A DNA stretch of 64,000 nucleotides from Enoplolaimus lenunculus (taxonomy: Eukaryota > Nematoda > Enoplea > Enoplida > Thoracostomopsidae): positions 1 through 64,000 of the forward strand of contig JASANG010003365.1 of NCBI GenBank assembly GCA_030248215.1, read 5' to 3'. The stretch's first letter is position 1; every line of letters starts with the position of its first letter. Below the pieces are notes generated by a model. That model worked only from the letters and a program-made list of their open reading frames with translations. It made no database searches and was not told where the DNA came from. Both the position numbers and the translations under genes were made by a program. This document shows positions 48,801-60,900 of the stretch, piece after piece.

Positions 48801-51800
48801 AATTCCGGTTCTTACAAAAAATTTGATTCCGATTCCGCTTCCGACAAAATGTACTTTCGATTGGAACCATGCAAAATACACATATATATTACTGATGTGC
48901 CGATTAATCGACATCGGCATCGGTAATAAAATGCACTTTTCGGGAGTATCGGCATCGGCACTGCAAAAAAATGCCGATTCTTTGCAGATACTTTTTGCAC
49001 ATAACAGTCGCTTTCAATGATATCAATATCATTTCTGCGCGCACAATACTGTGTCTGCTCAGGAAAATTGTTATCTCTCTTGCGGTTGCGTTTGAAAAAA
49101 TTAATTGAAATTAACCGTTCTTATGAAATTATACTCGTTTATGACGGTTAGCGTTTTAGCCTATCTGCTTATTAAGCATGGTGTACTAAAGTTTAAATCG
49201 ACATCGATTCGGCATCGGCAAAAATTTTGATAATACCGGCATTGTAATTGGAATTGGAACACTTTTTTGTTTGAAAGCCTGTCATCCTGGGGTGTTTTAG
49301 GGTTACAAGCAATCTTAAATTGACATTTTTTACAATATTTCTCTTTATTAGGGATACAAGCAATCTAATTTCAGCAATAAAGTGTTTTTGGGTGCGAGGA
49401 ATCCGAATAAATTGTCCACAAACTTTCAAAACCGATAATTTTATAGTTTGCTAATAAATAATTTGCATATTAGCATGTTTGATAAGCCTAAATTAGGGGT
49501 TTTTGCAATATTTCACTAATTTTTTGGATTACCTGAAGGGATTTTTGGGTGCGAGGAATCTGAATAAATTGTTCAGAAACCTCCAAAACCGATAAACTAA
49601 TATTAAGCTAATAACTAATTCGCCTATTAGCTTAACTGCTTAAGTGGTTTCGAGCTTAGCTCAATACAAGTAGACCCACTACGACTGGTATAATTGTTTA
49701 AGGAGAAGAATAATCATTCCCCACTTTCCGCAGATGCTTGGTCAGCGAGAAGCCGTGTGAAATCACAATCAAAATCTGCGTCATTTGAACCGAAACACAA
49801 TCTTTCAACGTTGGAAATTGGAGTAAAGCACTCTCCACCGCTTTATCAATTGTACGAAATTGTTTGGGCTCGTCTTGGGAAATATCCATGGTGGCCTTGC
49901 ATAGTAGTTTCGGATAAGTCAAGTGCTCAGCCTGGGGAACTACATTGTAGCTGGGTGAAAAGTAAGTTTCATTATGCATTAAAATGTCATCAGGTAGCTA
50001 CCGGATATCAGGTTCCTGGTTAATATCTGGTGAAAAACGACACTCGTATCCGGTTCCGGAACATATCAGGGATCGACTGGATATCCGGTTCCGGTTTAAT
50101 GTCCGAAAAAATCCGACATCCGGTATACGTACCGGATACCGGATATTATTGTGGTTGTGGTTCCAAATATCATAAAACTGTTTTTGCAAGTAAAAATACT
50201 AGGTATTTTGAAGCGACTGCAATTCCGAGCAATTCATGAATGGACACTGACATGGAATGAAAAATCCAAACCAAAAATTAATATTAAATCCATAAATACA
50301 TATTTTTGCGCGACTCAAATACTTCCAACAGTGTACAAATTTTGCTCCTATATCCGGTTAACATCCGGTTCCGGTACAAAATTCACTATCCGGTTTCGGT
50401 ATATGGTAAAATTAATATCCGGTCGATCCCTGGTACATATCTGGTATGAAGCTAAGTGGACTTTTAAGGGCAGGAAGAGAGCTGTCGTGTTCACAAATAT
50501 CGATTCCACCGGAAAAGCAAATTCTGCGTTTATAAAAAGCTACGTAACAATTCGTCGCACCAACACCATCTTGCGCTTATATTCAATCGGTTTCTTGCCT
50601 TACTAAGGTTATTTCACAAATAACAGAGCAAAGAATAAGATTAAAATGAAATTTTTGGTGAAATACATTTTTACTTTCCGGTTCCGGTAAAATTTTCAAA
50701 TTCCGGTTCCGGTAAATTGTAATTCCGGTTGCACCCTTTCCCTCATATATATATGCAACCGGAATTCCGGTTCCGGCATTTTTTCACCTTCCGGTTCCGG
50801 TAAATTTTTACCGGATTTAAAAATTCCGGTGTTATAATTTGGCCGTTTTCTTAACTTTGCTAATTTTTAAGAATCTCTTTTGAAAGACACTTGTATTCCG
50901 AATATAAGCCATTGATGGTGAATTTCACTTCAGTCGACGACGAAAATCTAAAATCAACAAATAAAATAAATACCTATGTTTGACTAAGGTTGTTTCATAA
51001 ATAATAGAGCAAAAAATACGATTTGGTGAAATGCAGTTTTCACTTTCCGGTTCCGGTAAAATTTTCAAATTCCGGTTCCGGTAAATTGTAATTCCGGTTG
51101 CACCCTGATATATATGTATATATATGTATCAGGTTCCAACAGGAACTAAATTTTGCCGGAACAGGAATTGAATCTCTTTGCAGAAACCGGGACAGGAACA
51201 TTAACCGGAATTTGAAAATAATTTTTGTCACTTAATTATTTTATAAAACTTAGCAAAAAAATGCTTGAGTGAATTTTCAGCTATTTCATCATCAAATTTT
51301 GCGAGACCCATCACAGACCGTTTATTAACAAAATTGAACTAATTGCAAAAACACTCGTTTCGAAATACATTATTAAAGACAACGTCTTTCCGGTTTCGTT
51401 TCCGGCAATTTTTTCAAAATCCGGTTCCGGTAAATTGTAATTCCGGTTGCGCCATGGTTCATGGAGTGTGTTGTGTTTTCCCTGTGCGGTTTCCAGGTTC
51501 TACAAAACATGCGTCGAATACTATAAAATATGCGGAATCTAGACAAAACAAGTTGTGAAAAGAACTTGGTTTCGGCACAATTTTTTTGACGTAAATTGAT
51601 TTTAAGCCTTTTGTGCACAAAACGGTAAAAATTCTAGTTCTTGTGTTTTTCGACGTCGGAACAGGAACATGAATTAAATCTTTGCAGGAATTCCGATGGA
51701 AAAGTATTGTAATTTGCTGATTTTGTACTTTTCACATTTGACAACTTCAGTTGGTTCAACATACACATGGAGCTATCGTGTGCTGTTTTTTGGCGACGTG

Positions 51801-54800
51801 CGTCATTCAAATGTGGTGGAAGGAAAAATTATGCAGTATTCATCTCTCGATGAATTGCAGGCGATTGGAAAAGCCAAAGTTAGTTGGAGTTTATATAAAT
51901 TTTGCGCATTTTTATCTTCCAGTCCTAGTTCGCGGGTTCCACCTAAACTTACTACCGCGGAACAGGCTGCTTATATTTAACATGGCTAGATGCGTATAAA
52001 ATTTTTTGAATCAGTTTTCTTTCTCAAAGTTTGAAGTGGGTTTTTGAATATCAAGAGAAAAAGCATGGGAAAAGCTATGTTTCACCCAAAACACATAGTT
52101 TGATCGGCTATTAACCAGGGTGCAACCGGAATAACAATTTACCGGAACCGGAATTTGATAAAATTACTGGAAACGGAACCGAAAAGTGAAAAATACATGC
52201 CACCGAAGAATTTATTTTAACTTTCTTTTTTGCAATATTTTCTTTGAAATAACCCTAGTTGGAGATAGTTATACACATTATCTGCTGTATTTTAGATTTT
52301 CAAAATCCATGGATGCGAAATCTACCTTCGATGGTATATTTTTGGCGGTTGTCAATGCTTATCTATAATACCGGAACTTTCTAATTTCGGAAAGCATTTG
52401 TACAGGAACGGAACAGCAAAGGGAAAAATGCCAGAACCGGACCGAAATTCTGTTTGCACCCTACTATTAACTTAGTTTGCCAGACACGTTATGTAAATAC
52501 CGCATTCTTTATGTTTTAGCTTGATGCAACAGCATCTGTAACTCAACGTGCTGCTGTAATGCGTGAGTTTGCATTTGATAGAAAGCCCAGTGCGTTACAC
52601 GAAGCATGGTTGTATGCGAGTGATCGGGCAACTGAAGCTGTGAAACTCAACTTAAATGAACGGGCTGACCTGCTTTGGGCTGGTGCCAGTCACGCGTCTA
52701 GAATTTTGAAAAAATTTGTTCCGGAACGAAAAGCGCACGTGAAAACGTCAGTTGAAAAAGCGAAGGTAACGTTGTGAGTCGGTAAAGCTAACTGGCTTCT
52801 CCGCAGCGGGGGGCAGCACTTTTCGAAATTTTCATTTTCCCCCGGCGAAAATTTTGGCGCCCCCAGGAAAGGCCCCCCGGCGAATTTACGGCCGCCCCCC
52901 CGCAAAATGCCCCCCAGCAAATTTTTTTGCTGGGGGCCCCCAGGTCTTTTCTAGACCAAAAATTTTCAGTGTTAAAACGTAAAGACCTGGACTTCGTTTG
53001 AGCTGACATTCGGCAAAATATGATTTTATATTATGCTGAGGGCTCATAATTTTTTAATAGCATTACAAATACCCGTAGTAACTAATACAATTCAATAATG
53101 AACTGAAAAAAGCACAATTATATAAAGACCGTTTCAGGGCATACAGCATTCGAAAGTACCTTGCAGCAGCAAGTTCAACCCGCCTCAGCCTTATTATAAA
53201 CCGAACCTGTGACTAATATATAAAATATATATTAATCACAGTTTCAATTATAGATTATCTATATTTTATATAATTGTGCTTCTTTCAACTTCTGGTTAAG
53301 TTGTCAGTAATATTAGTTAAAATTATTGTTATTAGCGTTTGCGAGAAATTTTTGTCATATTGAGCGATGAGTAGTCTTCAGTTGAGTTGGAAACACGGTT
53401 TAGAAGGAAGAAATGGTCCAAAAAGTCTGTTTGCAAAATTTTAAGCTTGTCCCCAGGACCCCTCAGGAAAACTGCCCCCCCCAGCCAAATCAGCTGCCCC
53501 CCAGGAAACGCCCCCCGGCGGAAATTTTCAAGCTGTGGAGAAGCCAGGCTCAGAACAGGCTTTTCAGTGAAGCTTGAATGCTATTCTGAGGACACAGTTT
53601 TTTTGTACTCTGCACTATGCCGTTACGCTCTTCGCCAGGGTGCAACCGGAATTCCGGTTCCGGCATTTTTTCACCTTCCGGTTCCGGTAAATTTTTACCG
53701 GATTTAAAAATTCCGGTGTTATAATTTGGCCGTTTTCGTAACTTTGCTAATTTTTAAGAATCTCTTTTGAAAGCCACTTGTACTCCGAATATAAGCCATT
53801 GATGGTGGATTTCACTTCAATCGACGACTAAAATCTAAAATACAACAAATAAAATAAATACCTATGTGCGACTAAGGTTATTTCATAAATAATAGAGCAA
53901 AAAATAAGATTAAAATGTTCCGGTTCCTGTAAAATTTTCAAATTCCGGTTCCGGTAAATTGTAATTCCGGTTGCACCCTGCTCTTCGCGTATTTTGTTAT
54001 CTTTCATTATACAATATTCTCTTCTGGGGTTATTTAATAACGTTTTCAGCGGATAATATTGGTCCCGTTAATATGACTACCCAAAGTGTTAAATATTAAT
54101 CACATGGCTTATCTTTATATTAGAGTTAGTTTAAATACTGTCCATTTTGCTCGATCCATATAGCACTACTTTGCGCAATATGTTTCGAGAAACTTGTAGT
54201 CACATTTGTGCACAACGTTATCGTAGTTTTCGATCAGTGCGCTAAAGATCAGGGTTCCGACTGCAACTAAATTGTACCGAAACGGAAATTGAAATTTTCT
54301 GACAGGAAGAACAGAAACCCAAGTTTGGAATAATTTTTATCACCGAACTGCTGTTGAATTTTTAGAAAACTTGCCAAAATGGTTTAAGACAATTTTCAGC
54401 TATTTCGTCATCAAGATTTGCGAAAACACAGCTTATTAACAAAATAGAACATTGTAAAAACACTCATTTTCGAAATAATGTTTCAAAGACAAAGTTTCCA
54501 ATATTGAAATGATTTTATGCACTTTGCCACAACACCGTAAAAATTCTGGTTCTTGCATCTTTGAATACATGGACAGGAATTGAGTAATTGCAGGATTTCT
54601 GGTCGGAACAGGAATTCCGGGGAACCCTGCTAAAATGATTTTTAATTTTAGACGCATGGTCAGTACACGTTGCTATCTCACGCTAAATTGCACCACCGAT
54701 ATTTACACAGCAAAACGCATCAAGTACGGTGTGTGATGCCTACTACGCAAAGCATTATGAGCAGACGGCAAACAAATTTGCGTTCTCCTATGAATGCAGC

Positions 54801-54905
54801 AAATAAACTTAGATTAAAATCGTCGAGGGGACAACTGCGGAAAAATCACAAAGTGGAAGTGAGTATAATTATGAAGCTCGCACATATATTTTTATACCCA
54901 AAATC

Positions 54906-54937
<32 letters not shown>

Positions 54938-57900
54938 TAATAAATATTAAAATTTACCAATTTTATCCTCCAAATGCCTTTTTTGTATCCGACGATGTTT
55001 TCTTTAGAGAGAGGTGGGTGTTGGGATGGGTAGTGAATACTAATGAAACGAATAATTAGAAGATGCGATAAAACCCATGTGAAGGGCGGTATTCGAAATA
55101 ATTCGAATATATAATAAACAGTCGCACGAAAATTCTGAAATATCTTACCAAAAAATTATGCTAGATATGTTTGAATGAAAAAATGATTGAATTCCGTTGG
55201 AGTTAAGGATTTGTCTAAGGGAGTAATATTCACAAACAATAAATCCATTACATCAATATGAATATCCAGAAAGAAGTTATGTAAAATAGATTTGACTGTT
55301 CCAACTCCAGACTTTTTACAATATTTCACTAATTATTAAGGTTAAAAGCAATATAATTTCAGCGCTAAAGGGTTTTAGGTGCGAGGAATTCGAATAAATT
55401 GTTTACAAACCTCCAAAACCGATAATTGTATAGTTAGCTAATAGCTAATTTGCATATTAGCTTAATTGACTAGACAAAATTAGGACTTTTTAAATTATTT
55501 CAGTAATTATTACGGTTAAAAGCAATATAATTTCAGCACAAAAGGGTTTTAGGTGCGGGGAATCTGAATAAATTGTTTACAAACGTCTAAAACCAATAAT
55601 TGAGTAGTTAGCTAATTGATAATTTTCATATAAGCATAGTTGATAAGCCTAAATTAGGCGTTTTTACAATGTTTCACTAATTATTAGGGTTACAAGCAAT
55701 CTAATTTCAGCAATAATGGGTTTTCGGGTGCGAGGAATCTGAATAAATTGTCTACAAACCTTTAAAGGCGATTATCGAATAGTTAGCTAATAGATAATTT
55801 GCATATTTGTTTAATTGACGAGACAAAATTAGGATTTTTTAAATTATTCCAATAATTATTAGAGTGGCTGAAGGGTTTTTGCGTGCGAGGAATCTGAGGA
55901 AATTGCTTACAAACCTCCAAAACCGATAAATGAATAGTTAGCTAATAACTAATTTGCATATTACTTTAATTGCTTACGTGTGTTCGAGCTTCGCTCAATA
56001 AATTTAGTCCCACTAACTGGTACTGTAAGATCCCGAGCCGCGATAAGTCTATGTTACGTGTGATTGTTTACTAAGCGTCACAAATTTTAATTTTTTTCAA
56101 ACGTTATGACGAAGTGTATAAGCGAAATTATTAGATTCGTATCCGTATTTCGATGGGTGCTTATCATAACTATGAAATAAATTCTTATAGTAAAAGTATG
56201 AAGATATCATTGACTGATATTCTTGAATATATTACTGTTTCAGGCCAATCAGTCTCTAGATACATCAAAATCTAATAGTGAAAAAACAAACGAACCGACT
56301 TCAGTTAGTGGTACAATATGTAGATCTACCAAAATATCGGTTGAACAACGAATAAATACCTTTTCGAAGAGGCGAGAATCAAAACTGAAACGTCATGGTG
56401 GACTGCAGCTTTCAGATGCGATTCGCCAGTCAAACAGAAATATATCGAGCAGTCCATCGAAATTTGCGGTTGTGGGTAATGATCGACCGCAAAAGTCTGG
56501 TTCTCGGTCTACATTCTTTTCTCCTTCGCGTACTCAGGATAAACTAGGATTGGAAATGTCGTCATCAACTAGAAGGACTACTCCAAGGTCCATAAAGAAA
56601 TCTAAGATGGAGACGTCAGATGATATTGAGTGCAATACTGTAGAAGCAGCAAAGGAAAGTAACCGGGAAGAAACTAAAAGATGTAGAGACAGTTTATCTG
56701 TATCGCAACACCATTCATTTCAAGCCTCAACAGCGAATGTAACGCTGGCCAATAGAAGATCTGGTAGCACAATGAAAGCAACAAGTAGTCAGTTAGACAG
56801 CGCTCCCGTGAAGCACCTAACAGAAAGCAAGACAGCTTGTAAAGACCGCACTCCGAATCATGGTTTACCATCTTCGCTTGTGATGCGCAATTCAACACCT
56901 TCTAGTAGTACAAAACAAACTGGTGTTGGAAAATTGAAAACTGCTTCTGCAGAAAGACCTAGTAATCTACGCCCGTCTTTGCGTGCGAAAGCTGCACAAG
57001 CTGAACTGTTGGATGCTGGATCACCGGCTTCAGCGTTACGTAAACCAGATGATGCGAAAGGTATCAGTGTGTCGGGTTCATGGAAAAGTTTCGTTTGTCA
57101 AAAATATGTGACGTGACTAGTTTTTTGTGTGTTAGCAAAGTACTAATGTTTTTCCAAACGTATTTATTGGCCTGTCAAAATATGGGTTCATAAGAGGCCC
57201 ATATCAAACGTTATTTGCCATAACCTTGTTAGACCTTTTCCTGATTTCAGATGGAAGTGCATCAGATTCAACGGAAACGAAGTCAGAAATTTCGCAAAGT
57301 TCCGACGCAGAAAAGGTTGTTGTATCGTTATCGAGGAAGTTCATGACACTTTGCGGTGAGTCAAGCTTAGAATTTCAGTGTGGGATACTCAATAAGCAGG
57401 GTGCAACCGGAATTCCGGTTCCGGTTCCGGCATTTTTTCACCTTCCGGTTCCGGTAAATTTTTACCGGATTTAAAAATTCCGGTGTTAAAATTTGGCCGT
57501 TTTCTTAACTTTGCTAATTTTTAAGAATCTCTTTTGAAAGCCACTTGTACTCCGAATATAAGCCATTGATGGTGGATTTCACTTCGGTCGACGACGAAAA
57601 TCTAAAATACAACAAATAAAATAAATACCTATGTTCGACTAAGGTTATTTCACAAATAATAGAGCAAAAATAAGATTAAAATGAAATTTTTGGTGAAATG
57701 CATTTTTCACTTTCCGGTTCCGGTTCCGGTAAAATTTTCAAATTCCGGTTCCGGTAAAATTTTCAAATTGCGGTTCCGGTAAAATTTTCAAATTCCGGTT
57801 CCGGTAAATTGTAATTCCGGTTGCACCCTGTCAATAAGCCTTTGTTTATGTTTGATTTGTTAACAGTTTTGAAAGTAAATGTTGTTTGACGGGGTTCCAT

Positions 57901-60900
57901 CGTAATTTCTGTTCAGTTCCTGCTAAAATTTCGTTCCGGTTTCTGTGGCCTAGACCTCTAAAAATTGATGTATTATTTCATATGAACCAAACTTAAACAA
58001 GCGCAGCGCTACCACACCACCGTCTAGCATGGTCCAACCGTAATTTTTGTTGCAGTTGGTATCCCTGCAAAAATTCAATTTATTTTTCAATGCCTGCATT
58101 GAAAGATACCGGAACCGAAATTTTAACCGTTTGGAGCAAATTATTCATAATCATTTAAATATTGGAAACTTTGTCTTTGAAAAATTGTTACTTTCATGTC
58201 TTTTCGCAAAACTTAAATATGAAATAAATGAAAATTGGCTTAAGCCAATTTTTGGCAAGTTTTTAAAAAGTCCAACAGTAATTCGCTGATGGAAATTGTT
58301 TAAAATTCCGGCCCTATTCCTTTTTCTGCAAAAAATGCATTTTTGTTTTTGTTCCTGATCGGCCAAAGTATAGTTCCTATTGGAACCCTGCCCTCCAACA
58401 TAGTCATTTCGGATGTGCCCCAGGTCGCTATCGGACCTTTTTTGCCATCCCCTGTCTTCAAAATTGCGTTTACCTAGCGCAAAGACTTCGAGTTCTTCAG
58501 CAAACTTCTAGACAACTACCAGTGCCACCGACCATTCGCTGACTGTGCGTAGCATACTGGACGACGTTCTCGTGGTGAAAAATCAGGTGCCCAAATGAAG
58601 AAGAGCTCTGTGATACAGAGTTTCTAAACGGCCAACCGGCAAGGATCGGCGATCTCGGTCTCGGGATTTGGCTGGTCTCGGTCTCGCTGTTATCAGTTCC
58701 GGTGGTTTATAAGCAGTCACAAAACTTTTCTTTAGATAGTAGCTTTAACCCGGAAGTACTTGCGCATTTCGACTACCTACACAAACAGCGAATGATTTTG
58801 GAGCATCGATACCAGGTTAAACAGCGATTTGAGAAACAGAATGACCTCTTCGGTTACCGAAAATTGTGTTTTTGAAAGAAAACCCAAAGCACTTTGATTT
58901 TATTGTAAAACATTTAAGGCATGGTTTAAAAAAATGTGGGTTATCCGCATTTATAACGTCACGCTATGTGAAAAGTTTTCAAGTTTATTCAGTTTGCCCG
59001 TGAGCAAAAACAGCCCTATAGCTCTGAATCAGGGATTGTACAGAGCACTACCGAGGGTGTTTTGAGACTGTCATTTGTTCAGAGCCTGTTCAAAGGATAT
59101 GGCAACAGCAGCCAATTGAAAATATATAGTAAAAATAAATTTTGGCGGCGATTTATTAGTTTAATTTTATGAAGCGGCAATTCAAAGCAGATGAAAGTAT
59201 TCAAAAGTTTTGTTAAAAAATCTTAGTATTTTCGGTTACGATTAAAATTGACCGAGACAGAGACCAAAAGTCTCGGTCTCGGTAGGTTGGGTCTCGGTCT
59301 CGCTTTTTTGACCGAGACCGCCCATCCCTGCCAACCGTGGTAAATAGAACACCCATGAAGTCGCGGCCGTTTTGCCATACGTGAGGATTTATTGACGCGA
59401 CATTCATCACTTTAATCAGCGAAGCTTCATTGACGCGACATGCACCTATTCAATCCGAGAATTTTGAGGACCGTTATCGTCAATAAGCCGTAATTCTGTG
59501 ATGTTATGTAATGTTTGCAATAGCTGTTCAGGCTAAAAAGAGAATTTCTGTTCCTGTTTCTTTGAAATTTAGTTACTATTGGAACCAAACCCTGTTGTTT
59601 GAGGCTTGTTTTTGTGATTGTTGTAAGCCACACGTGTTCAAAATTTCAAAGGTCTGAATTGTTTGAATTTGGTTAAACTGTTTTAGGGTCTGCTTCTCGA
59701 GAAGCAGTTTGTTTACTGTGTGAAGACGTTGGACCAAAAGATTATATGGTTGATTGCATGAATCATTGTGGTTCATACCATTTGGAGTGTGAAGGGCTTG
59801 AGCGAAAGCCAGCTGGAGACTATGCATGCAAAACTTGTACAACAGGTATACACGCTCCCCTATTATCTAGGAAAGTTCTTAGTTTAAGGGTGGCACTATA
59901 CTTTTGGCTATTTTAATCTATCTGGCATTGCACGACAGCGCACGTGAAATGCATTGCACAGCATAGTAATTTGTAAACACGTTTTGTACCTGTAGCACAG
60001 TTCCCGATCGGCAGAACTTCGTGCCTAACTGAACATTGAAAACCCAAAGTATAGTACATTTGAAGCAAATTTGAACGCACAAGTGTTAAACATTTTTATA
60101 TTTTCATCTATTAAATTGAGTTCAGTAATAGTTGTTTTCCTTAACCCTTTCTCACATGAATATTTTCTATTTCCCCTGAGACCTACTTTTATGCTAGGAT
60201 TCGAACCCCGGTGACTGGAGTGGGAGGCGTATACCATCACCACTCAGCTATAAGAGCTTGACGCTCGAGCCCGAGGGGGCTGTCACGTCTTGTGGTGATG
60301 TAGTACTATGTATACGTGTTGCAATTGTTAAACACGGTGCAATATACATTATTTAACGTATATATACTGCGATTAGTTGCCTCAATGTGAGAAGGGGTTA
60401 TAGATAATAAACTGAAAATTTTTCGCTTAACCCTATCTCACATGAATATTTTCTATTTCCCCTGAGACCTACTTTTATGCTAGGATTCGAACTCCGGTGA
60501 CTGGAGTGGGAGGCGTATACCATCACCACTCAGCTATAGGAGCTTGACGCTCGAGCCCGAGGGTGCTCTCACGTCTTGTGGTGATGTAGTACTATGTATA
60601 CGTGTTGCAATTGTTAAACACGGTGCAATATACATTATTTAACGTATATACTGCGATTAGTTGCCTATAGGCAACTCAATGTGAGAAGGGGTTATAGATA
60701 GTAAACTGAAAATTTTTCGCTTAACCCTTTCTCACATGAATATTTTCTATTTCCCCTGAGACCTACGTTTATGCTAGGATTGGAACTCCGGTGACTGGAG
60801 TGGGAGGCGTATACCATCACCTCTCAGCTATAGGAGCTTGACGCTCGAGCCCGAGGGGGCTCTCACGTCTTGTGGTGATGTAGTACTATGTATACGTGTT

